The notes under the pieces are model-generated. The model ran no database searches, had not been told where the DNA came from, and saw only the letters and a list, made by a program, of their open reading frames with translations. A stretch of 64,000 nt of DNA, taken from contig OU015501.1 in NCBI GenBank assembly GCA_907164885.2, positions 19,687,631-19,751,630 of the forward strand, read 5' to 3'. Below are positions 12,074 to 25,433 of this stretch, in pieces. The stretch comes from Dolomedes plantarius (Eukaryota; Arthropoda; Arachnida; Araneae; Dolomedidae). Every line of letters begins with the position of its first letter. Within the stretch, counting starts at the first letter, position 1. The position numbers and the translations under genes were made by a program.

Positions 12074-13940
12074 ACAACATTTTATTAGGTCTGAGCTAAA
12101 GCATGCTAGAGTAGTTATTTTTAATGCCTATTGTATATAAACTTGATCACATTTAAAATCCAAATTTTATTTTTTTTTAAGGACCGACATGTAGATCTGA
12201 TGCCAGAGTATAATTATCACCAAAAGAAAAAAAACATGAAATTATTAAATAAGTAAAAAATAAAACATATTATTATAAAGAAAAAAGTTTTCAATTTTAA
12301 TGCCTATTCTTCAAAATAACAAATTGTTTCTGTTTATAAAATAAAAAATTTTAAAACTTTAGAAATTCCTTTTTTGCAATTGTTTTACGGTTCATTATTT
12401 TTAGGTAACTTAAACACACAAGAGCTATTTAAGAGATGAATAGTATCTAAAACTCTAGATAATTACATTAGAAAAAAAATTAGGTATAACATTTGTTTTA
12501 TTCATAAAGCTTTGAAGACGAAAAAAAATAAGCCAAATCAAAAGTTTAGCTGAAAATCTCCTCTGGATTAAATACTCTGACTTCAGGATTCAGCAAAAGT
12601 TCTTTAAATTTCTCCTGTAAATGAATTCGAGAATTCCTTGTTATACCTAGCTTTTGAGGGCTTCTTTACTATTAGGATACAAAGCATGAGGATTAAGCTT
12701 AGCTCAATATAAATTTTGATCAGCCTAAACATACCAGATGTCTTCACTTCTCCTGGGTAAACAATGTGGAAAAGAATATCAGTATAAAATTAATATAATG
12801 TATCAAATAAGTATCATGTAATTAGTGTATAATTAAGAAAAATGTAGCGCAAAAATCATAAAATATAAAAACAGAAAGATATTGATCTTTATATACTTAT
12901 AAATAATCTCCTAATGTAATTTTTTAATATTGATGAGCATTAAACAAAAGAAAAAAAACGGAACGTCGTTGAGATATCTTTACACTACCACAACATCAAT
13001 TTGGGAGTCTGTTACACTATATTTATATAGTAAAATATTTGAGAGAAATCAATATAATTTTTCTACATATGGCATAACCATATTCAAAGTATACTATTTT
13101 TTATTTTTTTTAGAAATTAATTATGAAAGCGCAACCAAGGATAGGGGTATGGTCCCCTATGGTAAATTTGAAAGGAGATGAGGAAACCCCATTATTTGTT
13201 TTAAAGGAATTTTTTTTTGCGGTTGAAAGGGGTGATACCTTTCAAACTGAGAAAAGACTGCACATCCGAGAAAACAACAACCATCGTAACCGTTTATTTA
13301 TAGGATGTAACTGAATTTCGTATGATTCTTAGGTTATTTATTCTCAGTATAGTTCTTGAAATTTCAAATTATGACTTCGGGAAAAATATTGAATTGAATT
13401 AAATGTATTTAATTCATTAATGCTACACTCAATTATACTGTTTAAAATTTATTTACCTCATTCATAATAGTTTTGTTGATGGAACTAAAATATTGCATAC
13501 AATTTTTTAATTTACTTATAGCTCTTCTTACGTTACTATGATTTTTCTAATTTTTTAGAGAAAGGATTGATCCTCATTTTCCAAAATATGTGATTTTAAT
13601 TTGGAAAGTAGAATAAATCTTATTAATAAAAGGCCAGATAAGCTAATAATTTTCTCCAAAAGTATATAGTTAACGGCATAGAAAAGAACAAATTTACTAC
13701 GAAAATACTTATCTAATAGGTAAATATTAATAATTTAACAAAATGTAGAGATCTTTTACTTCATCTGTTTGGATTTTTTCATTTAGTAAAACATCTTTTA
13801 CGCTATTACTAAATATTTAGTTAAGCGTGACTATTTTCAGCGTATATAGAGCGAAATAATACATTACTATTTATTACGCAGATTGAAATAAGTTTATTTA
13901 TAACGCATTAAAATAAGGCATATTAAGGTTTGAATTCGTT
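12074..13940. other. AT-rich unique sequence, nothing recognised
   Basis: Low-complexity AT-rich sequence. Overlapping short frames near 12930-13314 have no recognisable protein features. No TIR pair or RNA gene was seen. Confidence 0.45.
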
Positions 13941-13944
13941 TCAA

Positions 13945-14005
13945 ACGGTCGGGTGGTTGATCTAGCGCGCTACGGTCATCTCTTTTTGCAACACGAGATC
14001 CGTTT
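13945..14005. repeat. short SINE-related fragment
   Basis: GCGCGCTACGGTCATCTCTT followed by TTGCAACACGAG resembles the inner part of the SINE at 48021-48176 (GAGCGCTACGGTCA ... TTGCTACACGAG). It has no polymerase III boxes, so it is a fragment at most. Confidence 0.35.
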
Positions 14006-14240
14006 CAAAAGGAAAAGATTGTTAAAGAATTAGATTTGTAATTGAATTTTTACAGACATAACAATAGTCTTTTAATCCTAAATCATGGGGCTGTGCATGC
14101 ATTATCTTGACAAAGTATAACAACTTTTTTTAATGCTTTGAAACGTTAATGTCTACTAAGTAATTAGTGTTGACTTTGTTGACGAATCTATCAAAATACA
14201 CAGACTATTTAAATAGTTTAATACTTCGCTTATTAATTTC

Positions 14241-15020
14241 TGATCCTGTCTAATTAGGTATATGTCTATTGTACTTTACCTCAAGTGTTGAACGCAAATT
14301 ATCAAGATAAAACAATATTTTTTAAAACTTAAAAAAAAATTTTTTTCTTCAAATTTTTATTATATCCTAGGTAAATAGCCATTTACTATAATAACACATC
14401 AACATGAATAAGCTATCCAATTAATTAATTTATACTTAGCTAATAGACTTATGAAATGCATCTATCTAATTAGGTAAATACTTCATCTACTCTGAATCTA
14501 GGTATACATTATCCAGACGAAGCTATAAAAAAAGCTTTTTTAAAGATTTTAAATACTTTTTTGTAATCCTGTCTAATTAGGTATATGTCTATTCTACTTT
14601 ACCACAAAGTGCTGAACGCAAATTATCAAGGTAAAACAGTATTTTTTTAAACTTTATAAACAATTTTTTTTTTCAAATTTTTATTATATCCTAGGTAAAT
14701 AGTGATTCACTATAATAACATATCAACATGAATAAACTATCCAATTAATTAATTTCATACTTACCTAATAAACTTAGGAAATGCATCTATCTAATTAGGT
14801 AAATGCTTCATGTACTCTGAATCTCGGTATACATTAGCCAGACGAAGCAATAAAAAAAGCTTTTTTAAAGATTTTAAATCATTTTTTCTAATCTTAATAT
14901 CCTAAGCAAATAATCATTCAATATAATAACAAATCTATCAAACTATGCAAACCAATTAATTAGTTTAGTACTTAGCTCATAAACTTGTGCTATGCATCTA
15001 TCTGATTTGGCAAATGCTTC
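14241..15020 (+). repeat. 2.4-copy tandem array, ~323-bp unit
   Basis: ATCCTGTCTAATTAGGTATA occurs at 14243 and 14566. The following 320 bases recur, including ATATCCTAGGTAAATAG, CCAATTAATTAATTT, GCATCTATCTAATTAGGTAA and CAGACGAAGC. A third copy from about 14896 to 15020 lacks the first ~110 bp and is more diverged. Each unit carries several TAATTA cores, the generic homeodomain site. Function is unknown. Confidence 0.85.
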
Positions 15021-15500
15021 CCTACAAGGGGCGGAAGCTTACTTTGGTGATTGTCGCCTCCAGCATTAACGGGAAGGATGCTCTTATTAAGGTTCATTAT
15101 CGCTAAATCGTTCCCTAAAATGCTGAAAAATAAGGTTGTTGGATATTTAATAACGAGGATAAAACACGATGTAATCGTAAAACCCTGTCTTAGAGGGAAG
15201 AAAAAAAGCATGAAAAAAAATCTTCCCCGACGAAGGAAAAATATGAAGTGGGGGTATAAAAAACGGGGGGGCTCAAGACTTAATTAACCTGAGATAGGAA
15301 ATTTCAATAAGCAAATAAAGAAGATGGAAAGTTTGCTCACGAGCTATTAGATCGGGCTTTCTGCCGCGGTAGCCGAAGCATGCAATGACGAGTTAAGTGT
15401 GGAGTACCCCCGACTCCTTATTACTTTATATATTATAGCTTGCAAGCCCTCGCTTTATGGAATTTGAAAGTGATAGAATGGAGCTAAATGAACGTTTCAC
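15021..15500. promoter_or_regulatory. candidate cis-regulatory island
   Basis: After the tandem array the sequence becomes more complex, with a CG-containing segment near 15355-15420 (TTCTGCCGCGGTAGCCG, then GGAGTACCCCCGACTCC). Open frames run on both strands at 14990-15287, which argues against a real exon. I list it as a possible conserved non-coding element. Confidence 0.25.
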
Positions 15501-17398
15501 CATTTAGAGCGCCACATTTTTTGAAACGAAATTTTCAGATTTATACTGAGAGAATTTTTAAACGAAAATGAATGAGTATTTTTAAGCCTATTGTTAACAC
15601 GTATCATTCAGTTTCGATTTTATTCTTCTAAATAAAAGAAATAGTTTAGTTTCTGAGTTTAAACTTAATAGTGCTTTTTTTAGGTGATAATAATAACTTT
15701 TTTATGTTTGTTTCTATCCGGAATTGAATCAAGTTTCCTTCCCTGACGCAATTTATGCGCAATCCCCGAAAGAAAAATATTTAAGTAAAAATTTTGATTG
15801 TATTTTCTATGACGTTATTCGAGAAGTGTAGAAAAAGTATACGTATCTGGTCTGTGGAGTAGATTCATCAACTGTTTAAATCCAGAAACTTGATTTTGGG
15901 GAAATTTATAGATATTTTTTGCTAAAGACACAGGACCTATTGTTTAAAGTTGATTCTGAATGTCACAGTCACCTCTATTAACAGCATTAACCTTTAGCTT
16001 ACGGGGCCCATTTTTCCAATTCCCTATTTAGAACGGGAAATTTCAGACCCCCTTTGTAAGAATGGCCATTAAGTGGGTTATGCATATATATATATTCATT
16101 CTTTAGATACATGCTATCCCACCCCGTAAGGGAAAGTTTGACAGTGGGACTTGTATCCGTATGAGCTGTTACCCAAAGTCAGCGGTGCTCTAGCTCTTAC
16201 GTCTTCGTCTGGCGGAATTTTAAAAACTCTGTAGCTATCTCCGAGAAAAACTTCAACCAGGCGACGTGAAATGGCATTTGTGCCATAGACGACGTTCATG
16301 TGGTGACTGGTCAAGCATCTGAGGAGAATATTGTTCGTAAACCAAGCAGGGAGAGCGATTTTTAGATAACAGATAGGGTTAAGCCTTCCTGGTTTATTTT
16401 GATTTCGGAATTGCTTTTACTTGCATTTCTTGGTTATAAACTATAATCCATAACTATGATTTTATCGGTACTCAAATCGAGGCTTAAACAGTTTGTTTAA
16501 GGCTTTGCTTTGATTAAATCGGCGAAACTCTAATATTGAATTAATTTGCCTAGTAATACGGAAAGCACAATTTATTTTGCCCTAATTGTATAATGTGTTG
16601 GGAAATGAATATACCTACACTACTTTGAACTTTCTTCGTACACAGGAGGAGAAACCTGGATTAAACAAAACACACTTATTATGGTAAATTGAGCCAATTT
16701 TGAAATACATCTTTGAAATTAATTGTTAAAAAGTATATACAAGGGTACTTCAGGTGCGCTCAGTTTATTTTTTGCACAACAAACACTGAGAAATTTGTAT
16801 AAATAAGAAAAGATTTGACGTCAAGAAACGGAAGCTTGATTGGCGTATTATACCGTCATAAAGTTGATATTTAAAATTAGCTTCTATCACTACAAACAAA
16901 AGAATTTATTTAATGTATTTTATGATGAAAAATAACCACACATATTTTCAGTTATTCCAAATAATTTTAAAATATTTAAAATCTTTATAAAATAACTGTA
17001 TTTACAAACACCTTTCAGTTTCGGCATAATTAATTTTTTTCTTTTGAGAGAAAAACAAGATAATTCATTACCGTAACCAATAACTTTAACAAAGATAGTT
17101 CTAAAAACTAATAAAATGACTTTAATAACTTTTTAAGGTGAATAAATGCACTACAAATTCGTAAAAGTGAGTAATAAGGAATTTATCAACCCCATCAAAT
17201 CAAAAAGCCGTCAGTATACAAAAATGGTGTGAAACAGTCCTGCTATACAAACTGTTACCTCGGTTGAATATAATCTTAATTTATACTTGAATTAAAAAAA
17301 TGTTATTAATATATTTTAGCCTTAGCCACAAATATAAAAAAAGAAACAAAGAGGTATTGCAATTCATGAACTTAAATCGTAGATTTAACAAAGGGCCG
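15501..17398. other. AT-rich sequence with SINE-like fragment and one complex block
   Basis: Mostly AT-rich. Around 15928-15965 GGACCTATTGTTTAAAG resembles the inner SINE segment at 48087-48105. The block 16114-16330 is more complex: its minus-strand 66-codon frame contains VVYGTNAISRRLVEVFLGDS but has no family I recognise and no clear splice sites. It may be an old repeat or exon relic. Confidence 0.35.
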
Positions 17399-17488
17399 TA
17401 GCAAATTTTACATTTTATTATCGTATTTATTAAAATATACAGAATAATTTTTTTTTATAAATACGATAATAAAATGTAAAATTTGCTA
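17399..17488. repeat. perfect 32-bp inverted repeat (hairpin)
   Basis: Bases 17399-17430 (beginning TAGCAAATTTTACATTTTAT) are the exact reverse complement of 17457-17488, with a 26-base AT-rich spacer. No mismatches were found in the arms, which is unusual for unconstrained sequence. It could be a recent templated inverted duplication, a hairpin RNA locus or a tiny fold-back element. Confidence 0.95.
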
Positions 17489-18249
17489 TTATGCATATGT
17501 CATTCCTCCCAAATCGATTAGCCAAGGGAAAAAATTGACATGAAGAGTCCCTGTTGGAAACTGTCCGAAAAATTCATATAGTTTGCAAATAGTATAACAA
17601 AATTAATACAGCTATACTGTAACAAACATGAAGTATAGTTGTTCATTTAAGGACTAATGTATGACGAAATCGTAAAACTGAGAGACGGTTAGGTAAAAAA
17701 CGCTACCAAATTAAGTAGCATAAAATTACTATCAAGAGGTAAAGAGTTTATAAATACCAGTACTTTACATAATTAGTATGATTCAAAGAATAGTGTCTTT
17801 TCAACATTGAAATACCTTTTTTCACTGTCGCCTTAAAAACTATACAAGAATTAATAGTGGAAATAAAATAAATAAGAAAAGGGTTTAAAAACTGTAAAAA
17901 AATTGTGAAAGAAAAAATAAATCTGTATTCAAAATGGCAATAAAATATTTTCCAATGAGAAGGATAAATGCATGTGTGCTCAACCAAAACGTGTTGCCTT
18001 AATTAAACAATTTAATATAACCACATATCGAAAAGTTTTCAAATAAAATAATTCTAAGAGCTTTAGAGCTAAGAAAAAAGCTGGTGAAACTTTAACGTAG
18101 AACAAAATGGAATATAAATTCTTAGGAATGAATGATGAGATTAAGCACTCTATCAGAAGTAGTAGCTATTTGTAAGCAAAATGATATCAAAAGGTCCAAA
18201 GTTTAGCGTTTATCATCTTGTCACTTAAAATGATTCTAGGTATAATTCC
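17489..18249. other. AT-rich unique sequence, nothing recognised
   Basis: AT-rich sequence with no exon, RNA gene or paired repeat that I can support. The minus frame at 17748-17987 is Phe/Ile/Tyr-rich and looks like chance. Confidence 0.45.
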
Positions 18250-18850
18250 AAAATCAGCGTCCTCCCGGCAGTAAAACGCATGTTTGTATCATCGCGTTTA
18301 TAAGGAGAAAAAGTGTAAATAGTCTACTAGAAAATATCTGGGGGGAAAAAAAAGAGACGACTATTGCTCGAGTGCACGCAATTTCCAAATAAAAAACAAT
18401 TGTTCTGGAGCGCAAACGAAAGAATAATCTTTTGAAAGGCAATTTCGAACGAAATGGCTCTTTTAGCGATATTTGGAGATCTTTTACACATAAAAATGTG
18501 TTCACTTCCACGAAATGCAAGGCATCCGTTTAAATTGTTTATAGTCGAATCTTTGCAGATGATTTATGTGGAGTGAGCATTCGCGGCATGAAAAAATTGG
18601 GGAGAAAAATGGACGCCCCAATATTAGCCCTCGCTACACGTGGGAGAGGAAAAGGGACCTGCATTGCTGTTTGAGCGCATTTTGCATCTGAATGCGAAAG
18701 AATCTATTGCTCCCGAGCAATGTTCTAATATTGACTCTAAGATGATTTTACAACGGAATCACTCTTTTGATTTTCGTTTTCACCGGGAATATTGGTTTTT
18801 ATTGTGAGAGATGATACTTGCATCACGCTTAACGATAATTCAGAAAGAAT
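18250..18850. promoter_or_regulatory. candidate cis-regulatory island
   Basis: A complex block with CG-containing stretches (GCATTCGCGGCATG near 18578, GGACGCCCC near 18610, GCTCCCGAGCAATG near 18709). The minus frame at 18254-18520 has no domain. Enhancer identity is inference from composition. Confidence 0.25.
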
Positions 18851-21800
18851 ACATCTTAGAAACAAATGTATGACAGAGAAAAAAAATATGGTTTTTTTTG
18901 TCCGATTTGTTAAAATATGGTTTATTAACCGCTATCCAATAACTGAGTTGTTTTCATAAATAATTTTCTTTGTATTTTGTATTATTGGGCAACATTCCGT
19001 GTTTATTCTTAAGTAGTGAAATGGCCAACTTATAAACAACATCTAATTGGACTGTTTTCTGACGAAACTCATTAAGAAAAAATACTAAATATTTGCGGCG
19101 TTCTCTTAAGCAAAATTGAAAAATTTGTCAGCAATTCACAAACAATGAAGCATATTATTCATTTTATCAAATAACTGAATTGTTTTAGTGGTTGCATTTT
19201 AATATTGATTGTAAGGATTTTTTAAGGATTGTTACATTTGTAACCTAATAGAAACACTCTTCAAAATGTACTTGGATGTATAAGAAAAATGATGTTACAA
19301 TTTTACTGAACTGTTACTATTTAAACGCCAAAAATAGAATGCAGAAAATTTAACGTTCTCGTTTAAATGTTGGATTCTTATTGCTTGAGCTACATTTTAA
19401 TACGAGTTGTATCTTTTGTCGTCTCTCTTGATATATATTGCGCGTTTGCTGCTTCAATCTACTTTTAATTATTAAAATATACTTTAAATTTACTTTTGAG
19501 CTAAAATTTTTAATAATTAAATTATGCTTTAAACTATCAGTTAAATTTTCAAATCATTCAATTGTTTTATAAATAAACTGTTAAATTAAAATAATTATTA
19601 TTAATTTTTGTCAGTAACTCATCATCTAAACTGTCTCCAACTGGAAATTTTCCCCCGCTTCTCTACGAGCTGTTTAAATTTGGCTCTATCACATGGAACT
19701 GTCCGTTCCGAGGAGCTGTCTTTTATGTTAATAAGAGATTTTTCTGGTGGTTTTAGGGAAATACTGTTTCATTTTAAGATCAGAGAAATCTGAAGCATTT
19801 TTTCTTAGTATTTTTGGCATTACCAATGATGAAAAGTGCTAAAATATTCAGCAGCATCTTTCGTTAGATTATCAGTGTGTTTGCTTCATTTAAATATTTA
19901 TATATGAAGTCATATGCTTTTATAAAAAGTTTTAAAAATAAATAATATTCCTCAATTAGAAAAAAGCAGAGTGACAACATGGCATCAGCTATAAAAATTA
20001 AATACTATGACCACAAAATTTGACTCCTTCCAATAACTAGTTTTCCTCTGTCGAGAGGAATAAATAATCCTTCAGTAATGTCATACCCGTGTTAAAATTT
20101 ACTGGCCTTTTAAATATTTGTGGTTTTTCTGAAGGCTGCGCCTGTGTCTCTGCTTTACTATAAAAGAGTAAACTGATTTGAAATGTATTTAAAGAATTAA
20201 AATATCCTTTTTTCATAAATATATAAAATGATAAAAATATTAGAATGATGAATTTTATTCAGTATGAAAGAAACTATCTTGTAATATTAAATAGACTTGA
20301 GTTAAGTTTTCAAGGATAGTTTAATTTTCTCATCGCTTACATTTTATACAAGGTTTCTGAAATAAGAAGTTCTTTAAATTTCATGTGCACCAAATATTTA
20401 TTTTAAATTCCATTTTATTCAAGCTACTTTTCTAATACTGTCCCGGTAGATTTAATTTTCCCCCATGTATATAGAATGCTATGAAAATGGAAAAAAAATT
20501 ATTTTTCAAATATAATATTTTACTAAGTGTCCGAAATTTCAGTCATTCTGAGGATTCATCATCAATATTATAAGCATTATATCTATCTACTGTGTACCAG
20601 AAAATGATTTAATATAAGTTTAAATTATATGCGGATAAGGAGAGGATTCAGTGTTTTAGGCGTTTTACTTTAAAAACGATATCTAAAACTGCAAAGTACG
20701 AGAAGTTTTTGGGTACTGGGAATAAATAAATCAGTTTACCTAATGTTACTTCTCTTCACAAATGATGTTAAAAGTTAAAATCGGACTGAATTCGACAATA
20801 CAAACTGATATTTTGAAAAAGATTTAAATAAATTTTTGGCGACGTTTTAAACTGGAACATTCTCATATTCTACGAATATCAGTTTGTGCAGCATAAAATA
20901 TCTCCCAATAGGGAGAGCAAAAAATTATGTAATTATAAACACAATAGTTACCGGGACGATAAGAGATTAAAACGCATTCAGAACTGTGTAAACAAATTTT
21001 GAATAATTTTCAGCGGCTTAAAAATAAGCAAAATATCTGAAACTAAGCATCTTTGAAATTATGAATGCTGAAACGTTTTAGAAAAGGTGCCATTTCGTTG
21101 CTAAGTTTGTATAATATACTCAAGGGTTAGAATGTTTAATACACGTTTCTACCAAAACTTCGATGGTATTGCATAGCTGTAAGCATACACATTCTCTCGA
21201 TCTATTTGTTCCTTTGGGCGTACAAATGATTAAAGGGAAATTTACTACTTAAACGAGCTGAAATGCATAACATTTTAAATTTTATAATATTATTCTTTAT
21301 AGTAAAAAAAAAAATTCTGCATTTTGCATTCGGCTGTAACGCAATAAATATATAATTTTTATTTAATCATCAATTATGCCATTAAATATATTCATGATAT
21401 TAAAACTACAAATTGCATAATACCTTTGTAATGATTTTATTAAACATTCTCTACAATATAAAATAAGTTATAAGTTATTTATAATTGCATAAAACAACAA
21501 GTTATGTGCTATTAAATATATAAAAAAACAGGAATAGGGGTGTCTCAATAAATAAAAAAAAAGCTTGGGTTCTACTACTAGAAAAAGAATATAACACTGA
21601 GCTGACAACTGAATTCAGCTTCAGTATAGCATCATCCATGTCCGAATTACAGCTAAAGGGACGAACACACTTTTGTGAAGTGACGATTACACTTTTTGTT
21701 CGTGTAACATAGAGGCTAGGAGAAAATCAATTTAATGACTGGCTGCTAACCATATTTCATTCATTGACTGTTTTCGTCCTGCAAGAGGATTGAATATATT

Positions 21801-21990
21801 ACGGAATAAAAGAGCCTATAATCTACAAAACTAAATTTTCTTAAATTTCGAAGCAAGTCCATCACACAAATAAGGATTGATTTGTCTGATCTAACTTTTT
21901 CAGATGATGATGTCAGAAAAAGTATGTTTAATCATGAAGCGAGCATCGTCGCCTCTCTAATAAATGAACTCATTTTCCGGACTCTTCCTC
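18851..21990. other. AT-rich unique sequence, nothing recognised
   Basis: AT-rich DNA with homopolymer runs. I found no exon, polymerase III promoter or TIR pair. The short frame at 19608-19793 has no recognisable feature. Confidence 0.45.
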
Positions 21991-22270
21991 ATTACCGATA
22001 ACAGATTTGGCGGAATTATTTTGAAGATTATTCCCGCTTCTCCCGGATAAAAGGATTAGAAAAGGAGGTTTGTACCGGCTGATTGCTGTAGCAAAATGCC
22101 GCCGCAAACCGAGCGCGCTGCAGCTCATTTGCAATCCGAAACAATTTTTGAAGAAATGGCCTTTGCATGCGTTGTTTGATGAATCGCAGCCAGGAAAGAA
22201 ATTGTAATTGGAATATAAATTTCAATGAAGCCGCTAAAGAATTAGTGTGCAGCCCCGAGGTAATGACTAC
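21990..22270. promoter_or_regulatory. candidate cis-regulatory island
   Basis: Complex sequence including CCGGATAAAAGGATTAG (a GGATTA, K50-homeodomain-like core), CCGCCGCAAACCGAGCGCGC near 22099 and an octamer-like CATTTGCAAT near 22125. It sits directly before the tandemly duplicated segment at 22281. It is a candidate enhancer in the putative intron. No protein family is visible in the minus frame at 22028-22273. Confidence 0.3.
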
Positions 22271-22280
22271 CAAGCACGTA

Positions 22281-22830
22281 TTTTAATCGGGGACTTCCGA
22301 AATGGATCTTTTCGCTGGGTAATGACTACTGATACTACTTAAGAGGCGATTACAAAAAGCCTTTATCAATTTTATTATTTCAGTAAATTAAGAAAACGAT
22401 TGAAGCGTTTCTGCCTGACGACAGTTTCAGCATTGACTTTCAATTTTTTTGTCCGTTTTGGGGAGGGAAATTAAAGAAGGGAATCGTGAAATTGTAAATA
22501 TCGCTTTTGCGTAATGTTTCAGAATATTTAATATGTTTATAATTTATTATTGCATTTAATATGAGTTTAAAATATTTGTTTTAATCGGAGACTTCAAAAT
22601 GAATCTTTTTGCCACTCATGCTACTTAACTTGCGATTTCGAAAACTTTTTATCAATTTTATTATTTGAGTAAATAAATTAAGAAAACGATTCAGCCATTC
22701 CCTTGATGACCAGTTTCGAATTCACTTTCAATATTTTATCGGTATTTTTAGAAATGTTAGGAGAAGTCATGCAATCGTAAACGGAATTTTTCAACGCATT
22801 TTAAAGCGTTTATATCTTTGTATGTTTAAG
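22281..22830 (+). repeat. diverged tandem duplication, ~298-bp offset
   Basis: TTTTAATCGG at 22281 recurs at 22579. The two ~270-bp copies then stay collinear: GGGACTTCCGAAATGGATCT versus GGAGACTTCAAAATGAATCT, then TTATCAATTTTATTATTT, then AAATTAAGAAAACGATT. Many substitutions and small gaps show that this is an old duplication. Confidence 0.75.
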
Positions 22831-24714
22831 CGTTATTAATTTAGTTAAATATAAGTCCATAAAATATTTAATTTGTTTTATGCCAACGACGTTTAAATAA
22901 TCTTTCGGATGCATAATAGATATTTATATAATAAAAGAAATGATAAAAAACATTAATGAGTTTTTTATTTTTAAGGAATAACAGAAAATTTGGTTTTAAT
23001 CCAGCAGGCTTAGACACGAGGATGAAAACTGCAAATTACAAGGTTGCACGCATTTCTTTTCAAATTTGTGCATATTTAATTTGGTTTGTCTACATTCTCT
23101 AAAAGTGATTTTCTTGTATTTTATCAATAAAAAATATTTTCAGAAATCCTCTGTGAGTCTATTAATTTCTGATGTTAAAGAGTAAAATATCATAAATGCT
23201 TGGTTTGAAGAACATAAAAGAAAAGTGTCAAGGAAATTACTAATTTTTTTAAATAAACAATTTCAAATATCACATAAGAAAAGACATTTGGCTTAATAAA
23301 ATTAAGTTTTTGATTTCATTTACTAATTTCTAATATATGATACCTAAATTACCAGTGTCATTAGTTACATTATAGCAAAACTTAGCAAGATAGTTTTAAC
23401 GTGAATAAAACATCAGAAATGGTACCAGAACTTTGGAATTTTGTGATGAAAATGTGAAATAATTATAAACCCACATTATACTAATATTTATGTTTATATT
23501 TTTAGTACAATATTTAGAAACAAAATTTATATTTCTAGTTTTATAGAAATATATTTTTGTATTGAAAATTACTTTACAAATCGAAGCATCTTACTCATTC
23601 CTCTTCATGTAAGTTAATTTAATTATCATCTTATTTAAATATATTATTAAATTTGTTCGTAAACAAACATATTTTAGTCAGTTCTTAATTAATATAACCT
23701 TGAGAAAGTTGTTTTTAAAATAAAAATACACCCGATACATTGTAATATATAATTCGTGCGCTGCTTACTAAACTAAAAAATCATAATATTTGTTGTACAA
23801 ACTGTTACTCGTCTAGATCACTCTCACAAGATTTTGGCTTCTTTGTATTGGTTTACACAAAATTATTTTTAAATACCGTTTCAAAACTGTTCCACGTATT
23901 TGTTATCAACATGTCAAACAAACTTCTCACTTATAAACATTTCTGCCTCTTATATACACTCACAAGCAACCTAAAAGACCGATATTAGCCATAATTACGT
24001 GTAAGATTACAGTATGCAAGGCTCAAAATTTGTGCCCAAAGTAAAATAAATCGAACTGTTAGACAGTAAAATTTCTATTCTTTCAAAAATTGAGTCGCTT
24101 GTTACTGAATGCTCAAAACTTCAAGAAAAATATAATGCATAGTAGCACATACGGACTGAATGAATTTTTTCGTGTGATGTAAGTATTAATACTTGAAAAA
24201 AGTATAATTACGCTCCATAGTAAACAATAAATATATAAAGGTCAGATTTACCATTTTTATTTTCAGCAAGTACGTCATTCAAAAAATACTCCATTACGTC
24301 ATTTACACAATAAAATTCCGTACTAACTATAAAACTTACTCTAAGCTCACTTAAAAACATGTTACAGAAATACACATTACTTTTAAACGTAGAAAAACGG
24401 TAAAATATTAGTTGATAATGAAATTCTTGCGTTCAGATAGAATTTTTTTTAATGGCAAATTTACAACCCTGCTTAGAATTTACTTGTTATGACAACAAAA
24501 TCCATTAGTTGCATTGCAACTCAGAGCCAAACAAATATATCAACCTGGGGAACTACTGATGAATAGTGACCTTGAAAAAACGTTTAGTTTCAATAACGCG
24601 ATTTTATTCATTTCATGAAAAAAAAAGACAGTAAGCTCATTGTTTTGCCTGCAACTGCTATGATCCTTTTGAGGTATCAATGAAAAAAAAATGGATGACT
24701 CCATTTAACCACTC
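22831..24714. other. AT-rich unique sequence, nothing recognised
   Basis: AT-rich sequence without supported features. No TIR, exon or RNA gene was seen. Confidence 0.45.
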
Positions 24715-24842
24715 TAAGCCGCCCAGATGGTATGGTGTTTATAGAGGCGAACTTTTACACAGTGGGATCCAGCTCGAATCTCGACTAAGGCATGGATGTT
24801 CCAGTGCTGCCATCTCATAAAAAAAACAGTATCGGTTTAGTT
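24715..24842 (+). repeat. probable tRNA-derived SINE
   Basis: CCGCCCAGATGGTATGGTG is box-A-like and GCTCGAATCTCGACTAAGG is box-B-like. The next bases (GGATGTTCCAGTGCTGCCAT, then an A-rich stretch) match the segment at 48393-48430 (ATGTTCTTGTGCTGTCC, then CATAAAAAG). The two are copies of one SINE family. Confidence 0.5.
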
Positions 24843-25375
24843 TTGGTTGGAGAAGTGTATATATATTTTTTCAGATCAATTTCTGAAGAAAAATTTCAGG
24901 ACTTAACGAAATTTATCGAGTTTGCTTTTCGCAGTAATTGCAGACTATTAATTGTCACAGATTATTTAATTTATTTGACTGAATTTCCTCAACTTTGTTC
25001 CTTTACTTCCTAACTATAACTGTGTAGTTTTTACAAATGAATTATTTGAAAAAAATGTAAATTTATAAATCGAAAATAAGAATTTCTCTGGGAAGATATA
25101 CTAGTAGTTTATTTTCGTATGTCTACGATAAATTTAATTGAAAAAATCTCTCAAACACTTCATTACAAAAGTAAAATGATAGTTTTCGTGCTTTGAATAT
25201 TTGTTCAAACGCACTAAATATTTTTTTAAGTATTCAAGAGCTCTTTGATTATAAAGCTCTCTCTCCCTCTATAACATAAAATATACTACTACAGTTTAGT
25301 GACAGCACAACACTTTCGTTATTTATATATTAATGGCTGAAGGGATCATAATGTGAGCTTTAAATAAACTAATGC

Positions 25376-25378
<3 letters not shown>

Positions 25379-25430
<52 letters not shown>
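25379..25430. repeat. (TA)n microsatellite
   Basis: An uninterrupted TA run of about 26 units ending exactly at the left end of a pogo-like element. Confidence 0.95.
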
Positions 25431-25433
<3 letters not shown>

